From: RH-AL1 sp965198495 | GTDB lineage: Bacteria > Pseudomonadota > Alphaproteobacteria > Rhizobiales > Beijerinckiaceae | Assembly (NCBI GenBank): GCA_965198495.1 | Contig: CBDAPL010000001.1 | Span: 3,286,001 to 3,350,000, forward strand | Length of the DNA: 64,000 nucleotides | Direction of reading: 5' to 3' | Shown: piece after piece, positions 55,167 through 64,000 of the stretch | Layout: every line of letters starts with the position of its first letter | Numbering within the stretch: position 1 is the first letter of the stretch | The notes under the pieces: model-generated | What the model saw: the letters and a program-made list of their open reading frames with translations, nothing else | Database searches by the model: none | What the model was told of the DNA's origin: nothing | Program-made: the position numbers and the translations under genes

Positions 55167-56186
55167 ATGGATCTTCGCGTGAACCCCTTGGCCGCGCCGA
55201 AGCGCAAGACGACCCGCCGTGCGGCCACCTGGGGCTTGCTGCCGCTCGGTCTCGCCGGCGGGTTTGCGGGGGGCCGCGCGTTGCGCGCGCCGCGCAAGCT
55301 GCCGCTCGATCCGCCGCTCGATGCCGACATGGCCGCGCTGCACATCCCTTTCGGCCGGATCATCACCTACGCCGCCGGCCCGACCGAGGGTGTCCCGTTG
55401 CTGCTGATCCACAGCATCAACGCGGCGGCAAATTCCTACGAGATGAAGCCGCTGTTCGACTTCTACGCCCGCACGCGCCCGGTCTACGCGCTCGACCTTC
55501 CCGGCTTCGGCTTCTCGGACCGGCGCGATCGCATCTACACGCCGCGCCTGATGACGGACGCGATCATCGCCTTCGTCGAGGACATCCGCCGCAAGCACGG
55601 CGCCTTTCCTGTCGATGCCATCGCCTTGTCCCTCTCGTCGGAGTTCCTGGCGAGGGCGGCAAGCGAGCACCCGACCTTCTTCCGGAGTATCGGCCTGATC
55701 GGTCCGACCGGCTTCTACGTGAAGCGGGAGGTGGAGGGCCCGGCCGGCAAGACCTACGGCAAACCCTCCGTGCGCGACATCGTCTCGTTTCCGGCCTGGG
55801 GACGCCCCCTCTTCGACGCGCTGACCAGCCGCGCCAGCATGCGGTTCTTCCTGGAAAAGACATGGGGCTCCAAGGACATCGACCAGGGCCTCTACGAGTA
55901 TGATTACGCGAGCGCGCACCAGCCGGGTGCCGAGCACGCGCCGTTCTCCTTCATCGCCGGCTTCCTGTTCAGCGCCGACAGCCTCACGCTTTACAAGGAT
56001 CTGACTCTGCCGGTGTGGATGTGCCATGGGGTGCGCGGCGATTTCGTCGATTACGGGAGGAAGAACGAGGTGCGCGACAAGCCGAACTGGACCATCGAGA
56101 TCTTCCAGACGGGCGCGATGCCGCATTTCGAGCGGCTCGACGAGGTGACCGCCTCCTATGGCGCCTTCCTGGCGCGCGTGGCCTGA
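55167..56186 (+). CDS. alpha/beta hydrolase inserted between bchD and bchO
   Basis: A 339-residue hydrolase fold with an N-terminal hydrophobic segment (TWGLLPLGLAGGFAGGRAL) that may anchor it to the membrane. The fold is seen in PLLLIHSINAAANSYEMKPL and YALDLPGFGFSDR. The nucleophile region reads IALSLSSEFLAR, where both Gly of the usual GxSxG are replaced; the acid is in VRGDFVDYGR and the His in TGAMPHFERLDEV. GAGAGG precedes the ATG. It is coupled to bchO by TGATG. It is distinct from BchO and its substrate is unknown; a role with a chlorophyll intermediate is only suggested by position. Confidence 0.82.
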   Translation: MDLRVNPLAAPKRKTTRRAATWGLLPLGLAGGFAGGRALRAPRKLPLDPPLDADMAALHIPFGRIITYAAGPTEGVPLLLIHSINAAANSYEMKPLFDFYARTRPVYALDLPGFGFSDRRDRIYTPRLMTDAIIAFVEDIRRKHGAFPVDAIALSLSSEFLARAASEHPTFFRSIGLIGPTGFYVKREVEGPAGKTYGKPSVRDIVSFPAWGRPLFDALTSRASMRFFLEKTWGSKDIDQGLYEYDYASAHQPGAEHAPFSFIAGFLFSADSLTLYKDLTLPVWMCHGVRGDFVDYGRKNEVRDKPNWTIEIFQTGAMPHFERLDEVTASYGAFLARVA

Positions 56187-57094
56187 TGTTCGGCGCGCCT
56201 CCGGCTCTCGATTTCGAGCGCGACGGCAAGGATTGGCCGAACCGCGAGCAAAGCCGCTTCGTCGACGCCGCCGGCATCGCCTGGCACGTGCAGGAATTGG
56301 GCGAGCCGCATCTTCCGGTGCTGCTGCTGTTGCACGGCACCGGCGCGGCGACCCATTCCTGGCGCGGGCTGGTACCGCTGCTGGCGCCGTACTTTCGCAT
56401 CATCGCGCTGGATCTGCCGGGCCATGGTTTCACGCAGAAGCCGCCGCAGTCTTTGCTGTCGCTCCCGGGCATGGCGCACGGCGTGTGCGAGCTCGTCAAA
56501 ACATTGGGGATCAAACCGACCCTGGTCGCCGGCCATTCCGCCGGGGCGGCGGTGATGATCCGCATGACGCTCGACTGCCGCATCCAGCCCAAAGGCCTCG
56601 TCAGCCTGAACGGCGCGCTGATGCCCTACGGCGGGGACGCCGCGCGCCTTCTCTCGCCGATCGCCAAGCTCCTGTTCCTCAACCCGCTGATGCCGCGCCT
56701 GTTCGCCTGGCGCGCCGGCGATCGCGCCTCGGTCGAGCGGTTGATCGGCAACACGGGGTCGTCCATCGAGCCGGAAGGCGTGGACCATTACCGCACGCTG
56801 GTCTCCTCGCCCGACCATGTCGCGGCGGCGCTCGGCATGATGGCGAACTGGGACCTGCGGGCACTCTCGCGCGATATGGGATCGCTCGCCGTGCCGCTGC
56901 TGCTGATCGCCGCCGCCAACGACAAGGCGATCAAGTCTGAGGACGCCTTCAAGGTGCGCGCGCTGGCGCCGAACGCCAAGGTCGAGATCATGCGCGGCGG
57001 CGGTCATCTCGCGCACGAGGAGCAACCTGAGGCCGTGGCAGCCCTGATGCTGGCGTTCGCGCGCGAGGTGGGCGCGCTGGCGGACGTCACCTGA
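56186..57094 (+). CDS. bchO: BchO, Mg-chelatase-associated alpha/beta hydrolase
   Basis: A 302-residue member of the BchO family always found beside bchI-bchD. It starts with FERDGKDWPNREQSRFVDAAGIAWHVQ and shows HGTGAATHSWRGL, ALDLPGHGFTQ and the nucleophile elbow VAGHSAGAAVMIR, followed by the acid in IAAANDKAIK and the His in RGGGHLAHEE. The exact reaction of BchO is not established. The start overlaps the previous stop, and the stop overlaps the ligA stop by a few bases (convergent). Confidence 0.92.
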   Translation: MFGAPPALDFERDGKDWPNREQSRFVDAAGIAWHVQELGEPHLPVLLLLHGTGAATHSWRGLVPLLAPYFRIIALDLPGHGFTQKPPQSLLSLPGMAHGVCELVKTLGIKPTLVAGHSAGAAVMIRMTLDCRIQPKGLVSLNGALMPYGGDAARLLSPIAKLLFLNPLMPRLFAWRAGDRASVERLIGNTGSSIEPEGVDHYRTLVSSPDHVAAALGMMANWDLRALSRDMGSLAVPLLLIAAANDKAIKSEDAFKVRALAPNAKVEIMRGGGHLAHEEQPEAVAALMLAFAREVGALADVT

Positions 57095-59168
57095 TCCGCG
57101 CCAGCCAATCGTCCTCGCTCAGTACCTCCACCCCCAGCTCGGCGGCCTTCTTCAGCTTCGACCCGGCCTTCTCGCCGGCGACGAGAATGTCGGTCTGCTT
57201 GGAGATCGAGCCCGACACTTTGGCACCCAACCGCTCGGCTTGCGCCTTGGCCTCCTCGCGCGTCATCTTCGCCAGCGAGCCGGTGAACACCACCGTCTTG
57301 CCGGCGACGGGGCTCGACGAGACGATCGCCTCCATTTCGACCGGCGTCACCTCCGCCAGCACGTCGGCGACGATGCGGTCGTTACCCTCCTCCGCGAAGA
57401 AGTCGGCGAGGCATGCGACGGCGGCCGCGCCCATGCCCTCGATCGACTCGAGTTCGGCGCGCGTCTCCGAGCCCGGCAGAGCCTCTTTCGCCTTGTCGCG
57501 GATCGCATCGAACGTCCCGTAGCGCCGGGCCAGCCGCCGCGAATTGGTGCGGCCGACGAGGCGTATACCGAACGCGTAAAGCAGCCGGTTCACCGGGACG
57601 CTGCGGCGCTCGTCGATCGAGGCGAACAGGTTCTTGATCGAGGTCGCGCCGTATCCCTCGCGATCCTTCAGCTTCTTTAGGCCGCGCGCGTCCCGCGCCT
57701 CCAGCGTGAAGATGTCGGCCGGGTTCATGATCAGGCCGTCGTTGTAGAACTGCTCGATCTGCTTGTCGCCGAGCCCCTCGATGTCCATCGCCTCGCGCGA
57801 CGCGAAGTGCCGCAGCCGCTCGATCGCCTGAGCCGGGCAGACCAGGCCGCCGCTGCAGCGCCGCCTCACATCCTGCCGGCCGGTCTTCTCGTCGATCTCG
57901 CGCACCGCCGGCGAGCCGCAGATCGGGCATACTTCCGGGAAGCGGTAAGGTTTGGCACCAGCCGGTCTTTTCTCGAGCACCGGCCCGAGGACCTGCGGGA
58001 TGACGTCGCCGGCACGCTGGATCCGCACCGTGTCGCCCTCCATGACGTCCTTGCGGGCGATCTCGTCCTCGTTGTGGAGCGTGGCGTTGGTGACGACGAC
58101 GCCGCCCACCGTGACCGGATCGAGCCGCGCCACCGGGGTCAACGAGCCGGTGCGGCCGACCTGTATCTCGATCTTGCGCAGGATCGTGGTCGCCCGCTCG
58201 GCCGGGAACTTGTGCGCCACCGCCCAGCGCGGCGAGCGCGAGACGAAACCGAGCCGCTCCTGCAGGGCGACGCTGTCGACCTTGTAGACGACGCCGTCGA
58301 TATCGTAGGGCAGCGAAGCGCGCTCCGCCTCGATGCGATGGTATTGCGCCAGCAGCGCCTCGGAAGTTTCCACCAGCACCATCAGCGGATTGACCGGCAG
58401 GCCGAACCTGGCGAAGGCCTCTACCATGCCGGTCTGGGTATCGGCGGGGGGTCGCGAGGCCTCGCCCCAGGCATAGGCGAAGAAGTTCAATGGGCGCGAC
58501 GCCGTGATCGCCGGATCGAGCTGACGCAGCGAGCCGGCGGCCGAATTGCGGGGATTGGCGTAGAGCGGCCTGCCGGCCTCGGCCTGCCGCGCGTTGATGC
58601 CGGCGAAGCCGTCCTTCGTCATGTAGATCTCGCCGCGCACGTCGAGGATGCCCGGTGGTTTGCCCTTCAGCTCGTTCGGGATCGTGGCGATCGTGCGCAC
58701 GTTGGCGGTGACATCCTCGCCCTCCTGCCCGTCGCCACGCGTCGCCGCCTGCACCAGCACGCCATCCTCGTAGCGCAGCGAACAGGAGAGCCCGTCGATC
58801 TTCGGCTCGGCGGTGATCGCGAGCTTGTCCTCCGGCTTCAGCCCGAGAAAGCGCCGCACCCGCGCGCAGAACTCCTCGATTTCCGCGTCGGCGAAGATGT
58901 TGCCGAGCGAGAGCATGGCGACCGTGTGGCGGACCTTGGCAAACTTCGCCGAGGGCGGCGCGCCGACCCTCCCGCCGGGCGATGCCTTGGTGAGGAACTC
59001 CGGGTGCCTGGCCTCGATCGCCTCCAGCTTGCGCCGCAACTTGTCGTAGTCGCCGTCCGAGATCGTCGGCGCGTCCTCGGTGTGGTAGCGCCGATCGTGC
59101 TCGGCGATGTCGGCGACGAGACCGGCATAGACCGCCGCGGGATCGGGTGTGGATTTCGAGCGTGCCAT
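57087..59168 (-). CDS. ligA: NAD-dependent DNA ligase
   Basis: Seals nicks during replication using NAD+. The adenylation Lys is in ITAEPKIDGLSCSLRYEDG, the Zn-finger Cys in FPEVCPICGSPAVR and RRCSGGLVCPAQ, followed by helix-hairpin-helix repeats and a C-terminal BRCT domain (VVFTGSLAKMTREEAKAQAERLGAKVSGSISKQTDILVAGEKAGSKLKKA). At 693 residues it is full length and no key motif is missing. It converges on bchO with an overlap of 8 bases. Confidence 0.97.
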   Translation of the reverse strand: MARSKSTPDPAAVYAGLVADIAEHDRRYHTEDAPTISDGDYDKLRRKLEAIEARHPEFLTKASPGGRVGAPPSAKFAKVRHTVAMLSLGNIFADAEIEEFCARVRRFLGLKPEDKLAITAEPKIDGLSCSLRYEDGVLVQAATRGDGQEGEDVTANVRTIATIPNELKGKPPGILDVRGEIYMTKDGFAGINARQAEAGRPLYANPRNSAAGSLRQLDPAITASRPLNFFAYAWGEASRPPADTQTGMVEAFARFGLPVNPLMVLVETSEALLAQYHRIEAERASLPYDIDGVVYKVDSVALQERLGFVSRSPRWAVAHKFPAERATTILRKIEIQVGRTGSLTPVARLDPVTVGGVVVTNATLHNEDEIARKDVMEGDTVRIQRAGDVIPQVLGPVLEKRPAGAKPYRFPEVCPICGSPAVREIDEKTGRQDVRRRCSGGLVCPAQAIERLRHFASREAMDIEGLGDKQIEQFYNDGLIMNPADIFTLEARDARGLKKLKDREGYGATSIKNLFASIDERRSVPVNRLLYAFGIRLVGRTNSRRLARRYGTFDAIRDKAKEALPGSETRAELESIEGMGAAAVACLADFFAEEGNDRIVADVLAEVTPVEMEAIVSSSPVAGKTVVFTGSLAKMTREEAKAQAERLGAKVSGSISKQTDILVAGEKAGSKLKKAAELGVEVLSEDDWLARIR

Positions 59169-59214
59169 GCGGTGCGTTTATCAGCTAGGACGAAGCCGGT
59201 CATGATCTCGTGCG

Positions 59215-59667
59215 ATGGTCGGGATGGGTCGGGTAAGCTGCAATCGATCTCCGCTCAGAGCCATGGGCCTCGCGATCGCCTTTGTCGTCAGCCCGGCTGT
59301 CGCCGACGCGCCGCCGCCGCCAGAGGACGCGCACCTCGTCTTCGGCACGATCTGCCCCGGCGGGTCCGACGAGCCGCTGCGCGTTGTCGAGACCGCGACG
59401 CCGAAAGGCCCGAAGATCACGCTGACGCGGCGAGGCGCCGATCCCGGCCCTTTCGAAACGCTCGACGTCAGCTTCGCGCACGTGTCGCGCCGACTTTTCT
59501 TCAAGGCGAAAACCGCCGAGGGACTCATCGAATTCCAGGGGCGCGCGCGCAAGGACGCGCTCACCGGCCTCTACAGCGACGATCGCGGCACGACGCGCGG
59601 CATAACCCTGCCGGCCGCCGATCCCAACAACGTGGAGCATTGCGCTGGCTCCCGTGCCATAGAATGA
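59215..59667 (+). CDS. small secreted protein, unknown
   Basis: A 150-residue protein with an N-terminal hydrophobic signal (LRAMGLAIAFVVSPAVADA) and a mature part with the paired Cys CPGG and HCAG, beta-rich and without known motifs. The start may be a few codons later. It is divergent from ligA and lies directly before the glutathione peroxidase gene, so it may share its message. No family is recognised. Confidence 0.6.
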   Translation: MVGMGRVSCNRSPLRAMGLAIAFVVSPAVADAPPPPEDAHLVFGTICPGGSDEPLRVVETATPKGPKITLTRRGADPGPFETLDVSFAHVSRRLFFKAKTAEGLIEFQGRARKDALTGLYSDDRGTTRGITLPAADPNNVEHCAGSRAIE

Positions 59668-59696
59668 TCGTCCAATCTCTCCTGTGCGATCCTTCC

Positions 59697-60176
59697 ATGA
59701 CCACACTCTATGATCTCTCCGCCGCGCGCCTCAATGGCACCGAAGAGCCGCTGGCGCGCTACGCCGGCGACGTCCTCTTGATCGTCAACACGGCGAGCAA
59801 GTGCGGCTTCACTCCGCAATACGAGGGCCTGGAGGCGCTGCAGAAGCGCTTCGCCGGCCGCGGCTTCTCTGTGCTCGGGTTCCCGTGCAACCAGTTCGGC
59901 AAGCAGGAGCCCGGCGACGCGACGGCGATCGACGGGTTCTGCCAGATCAATTACGGCGTGAGCTTCCCGATGTTCGCCAAGATCGACGTGAACGGCGAGA
60001 GCGCGCACCCGCTCTACAAGTTCCTGAAGGCCGAAAAGCCCGGAGTGCTCGGACTGCGCGGCATCAAGTGGAATTTCACGAAATTCCTGGTCGATCGGGC
60101 GGGCAGGGTCGTCGGGCGCTTCGGCCCCGTGACCAAGCCGGCGGCCATCGCCTCGCCAATCGAAAATATCCTATAA
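59697..60176 (+). CDS. glutathione peroxidase family protein
   Basis: A 159-residue thiol peroxidase. The catalytic Cys is in VNTASKCGFTPQYEGLEAL, and GFPCNQFGKQEPGDA and IKWNFTKFLVDRAGRVVGRF hold the conserved Gln and Trp/Asn. It is a Cys form, not a selenocysteine form. Bacterial members often use thioredoxin as well as glutathione. An in-frame ATG at 59664 could add eleven residues. Confidence 0.94.
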   Translation: MTTLYDLSAARLNGTEEPLARYAGDVLLIVNTASKCGFTPQYEGLEALQKRFAGRGFSVLGFPCNQFGKQEPGDATAIDGFCQINYGVSFPMFAKIDVNGESAHPLYKFLKAEKPGVLGLRGIKWNFTKFLVDRAGRVVGRFGPVTKPAAIASPIENIL

Positions 60177-60284
60177 ATTGAGCATCATGCTCTTTGTGCG
60201 GCAGCTTCAGACAAGAAACGATGCAACAAATAGCATGTCGGCCTGTTTGCTGAGGCGCTCTCGCGCACAACATAGGAGCCGACC

Positions 60285-60482
60285 ATGGCCACCAACGCCC
60301 ATAACGAAGCCGCGAAGCATCACGAAGCCGCCGCGAAGTCGCACAAGACCGCCGCCGAGCATCATGAGAAGGGCGACCATGCCGCCGCTCATAAGCATTC
60401 CGAGGAAGCCCACGGTCACACGACCAAGGCGCACACCGCGTCCAAGACCGCTCACGAGAAGAGCGCCGCCAAGGGCAAGTAG
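60285..60482 (+). CDS. small His/Ala/Lys-rich protein
   Basis: A 65-residue protein almost wholly of the pattern AxxHHExAAxSH, a helical heptad-like run with 13 or so His, ending in SAAKGK. AGGAG precedes the ATG by 7 bases. Similar short His-rich proteins of unknown role are found in many Alphaproteobacteria. Metal binding is plausible because of the His content but not shown. It is followed by a strong terminator. Confidence 0.8.
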   Translation: MATNAHNEAAKHHEAAAKSHKTAAEHHEKGDHAAAHKHSEEAHGHTTKAHTASKTAHEKSAAKGK

Positions 60483-60509
60483 GTCTTTCGGACGCGAAGA
60501 CCGACATTG

Positions 60510-60533
60510 GGCCGGCCCTCGGGTCGGCCTTTT
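60510..60533 (+). terminator. intrinsic terminator after the His-rich gene
   Basis: GGCCGGCCC and GGGTCGGCC form a stem with one G-U pair and a short loop, followed directly by TTTT. It ends the His-rich transcript and separates it from the next gene. Confidence 0.85.
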
Positions 60534-60625
60534 CGTACCGCGACCACTTTAGGGCGCGTGGCGCTGGCCGCCCTTACAACCGCCACGGCGGAGGCACACG
60601 GCTAGTCGCCCTTGGAGGATCGTCC

Positions 60626-62975
<2,350 letters not shown>

Positions 62976-62977
<2 letters not shown>

Positions 62978-63009
62978 GACGACTCGTCTTCATTTGCGAT
63001 CTCAAATGA
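62976..63009. promoter_or_regulatory. twin palindromes before the toxin-antitoxin pair
   Basis: AAGACGA-C-TCGTCTT (62976-62990) and TCATTTG-6-CAAATGA (62990-63009) are perfect inverted repeats that share one base. They lie 32 bases before the antitoxin ATG. Type II antitoxins usually repress their own promoter through such sites. The first repeat overlaps the stop of the upstream gene. Confidence 0.6.
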
Positions 63010-63041
63010 GGTAGGTTGCGGCGATAAGCAAAGGAGCCGCC

Positions 63042-63395
63042 ATGTTCTCCGACAAGGTCGCGAAACGCGCCGCCAGAGCCCCGCATCGGGGTGAGGCTGT
63101 ACGCACGTCGCCAGCGCAGACTCTCGCGCCCAAGTCGTCGATGATGCATCTCAGGATCGATGATCAGCTGCGCCGTGACGCCAGCTTCACGCTCGACGCG
63201 ATCGGCTTGTCCATGCCAGATGCCATAAGACTGTTTTTGAAGCGGGTCGTCCTCGAACAAGCGCTCCCTTTGCGTCTGGAGGTGCCGAACGCGGCGACCG
63301 AACGGGCGATGGCGGACGCCATGTCGCCCGGCCTGAAGGTGTTCGCGACGGCGGCGGAGCTTTTCGATGACCTCGAAAAAGGCGGTAGCCGCTAA
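63042..63395 (+). CDS. RelB/DinJ-family antitoxin with N-terminal extension
   Basis: A 117-residue protein. The DinJ-like core starts at MMHLRIDDQLRRDASFTLDAIGLSMPDAIRLFLKRVVLEQALPL, a ribbon-helix-helix domain, followed by the toxin-binding tail. A basic extension of about 34 residues (FSDKVAKRAARAPHR) precedes it. The strong ribosome site AAAGGAG before the ATG at 63042 supports the long form. It overlaps the toxin gene by 29 bases and should be autoregulated with it. Confidence 0.85.
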   Translation: MFSDKVAKRAARAPHRGEAVRTSPAQTLAPKSSMMHLRIDDQLRRDASFTLDAIGLSMPDAIRLFLKRVVLEQALPLRLEVPNAATERAMADAMSPGLKVFATAAELFDDLEKGGSR

Positions 63396-63696
63396 GCGCG
63401 CCATCATCCCGCGGGACGCTCGCCGCACCAAAGATTTTCTGACCGACTGGGAAAGGCTGAATCGCAGCGGCCGTTTCGACATGATGCTTCTGAAAGCGGT
63501 GATGATGCAGTTGATTGAGAACGAAACCGGGCTGCCGCCCGAACGCAAGGACCATTCGCTCGAAGGCTCATGGAAGGGCTTTCGTGATTGCCACGTTCAC
63601 GGCGATTTCCTGTTGATCTATCGTCTTGATGGAAAAGGCGACAAGGAAACGATCACCTTCGCGCGCGTGGGTACGCACGCGGATCTGTTCAAATGA
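63367..63696 (+). CDS. YafQ-family type II toxin (mRNA interferase)
   Basis: A 109-residue RelE-superfamily toxin that cuts mRNA on the ribosome. The motif run KDHSLEGSWKGFRDCHVHGDFLLIYR and FARVGTHADLF contains the His, Asp and His residues that YafQ uses for catalysis. A basic N-terminal stretch (KKAVAAKRAIIPRDARRTKDF) is typical. Its start overlaps the antitoxin by 29 bases, as expected for coupled translation. No residue seems missing, so it is likely active. Confidence 0.9.
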   Translation: MTSKKAVAAKRAIIPRDARRTKDFLTDWERLNRSGRFDMMLLKAVMMQLIENETGLPPERKDHSLEGSWKGFRDCHVHGDFLLIYRLDGKGDKETITFARVGTHADLFK

Positions 63697-63816
63697 CCAG
63701 CAAGGTGTCGTTCGTCCCCAAGACGCGCTAGCCCTTTTAGCTTGGTCATTGCCCTACCCTTTCGCCGACGCTAAGGGTCCTCTCTGACCAAACCCTCGCC
63801 ACCCGGAGACCCATCG

Positions 63817-64000
63817 ATGCCGTTGCGGCTCGACAGCCAGAGCCCGGATTTCGAGAGCGCGTTCAAGGCGCTGCTCGCCACCAAGCGCGAGGTGTCGGAG
63901 GATGTCGATCTCGCCGTGCGCGACATCATCCGAGCGGTGCGCGCCGAGGGCGACGCGGCGCTGATCCGGCTGTCCACGCAATTCGATCGGGTCGATCTGG
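63817..64000 (+). CDS. hisD: histidinol dehydrogenase, N-terminal part
   Basis: The frame from the ATG at 63817 runs off the window edge and reads MPLRLDSQSPDFESAFKALL, then KREVSEDVDLAVRDIIRAVR and EGDAALIRLSTQFDRVDL. This is the typical N-terminus of alphaproteobacterial HisD, which oxidises histidinol to histidine in two steps. The catalytic part lies outside. The 120-base gap before it shows no gene. Confidence 0.9.
   Translation, partial: MPLRLDSQSPDFESAFKALLATKREVSEDVDLAVRDIIRAVRAEGDAALIRLSTQFDRVDL

Noticed and set aside
55167..56186. Calling this gene bchO
   Set aside because: The following gene at 56186 has the true BchO signatures (DWPNREQSRFVDA, THSWRGL, GHSAGAA).

Overview
The window is high-GC DNA from a purple, bacteriochlorophyll-a-producing alphaproteobacterium. 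The bchCXYZ-pufQBALMC superoperon, a spirilloxanthin-type crtCDEF set, PpsR-type operators (TGT-N12-ACA), an RpoH-like promoter with a ROSE-like thermometer before hsp20 and a CtrA-like site all point to Alphaproteobacteria, most likely Hyphomicrobiales (a Beijerinckiaceae- or Roseiarcaceae-like lineage). The genus cannot be fixed from the sequence alone.

Positions 1-19 kb hold the main photosynthesis gene cluster. On the minus strand, crtE-crtF-bchC-bchX-bchY-bchZ-pufQ-pufB-pufA-pufL-pufM-pufC run as one block with overlapping or nearly touching genes, followed by a heme oxygenase and an acetyltransferase. Divergent from crtE, crtD-crtC run on the plus strand. They meet a minus-strand block of crtI-crtB and two tiny membrane proteins. 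Operators of the PpsR/CrtJ type lie at bchC, between crtE and crtD, and at crtI. A cytochrome b561 gene sits upstream of crtI. Together these genes make geranylgeranyl-PP, phytoene and methoxylated carotenoids, reduce chlorin to bacteriochlorin, and build the LH1-reaction centre with its tetraheme cytochrome.

Positions 19-52 kb are mostly chromosomal background. They include a glycosyltransferase, a DMT transporter, a papain-like protease in line with a small helical protein and a MoxYX-like two-component system, argE-apaG, a nitroreductase, prfA, a GGDEF-EAL protein, a porin, an SDR, rsuA- and rsmC-like RNA modification genes, a DUF459 protein with two paralogous L,D-transpeptidases, a lipase-like hydrolase, hsp20, a lytic transglycosylase with a secreted coiled-coil partner, and gltB-gltD.

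Positions 52-57 kb carry a second photosynthesis block, bchI-bchD-(alpha/beta hydrolase)-bchO, for Mg-chelatase. It is preceded by a frameshifted cupin gene. The rest of the window holds ligA, a small secreted protein, glutathione peroxidase, a His-rich small protein, a periplasmic YyaL/DUF255 protein fused to a DsbD-alpha-like domain, a DinJ/YafQ-type toxin-antitoxin pair and the start of hisD. I saw no tRNA, rRNA, CRISPR array, transposase or prophage gene. The items most worth a second look are the repeated dual-operator promoter cassette, the two tiny RDKK membrane proteins inside the photosynthesis cluster, the kinase/regulator/protease operon, the GCGTCAT repeat cluster near 27.6 kb, and the ROSE-like thermometer.
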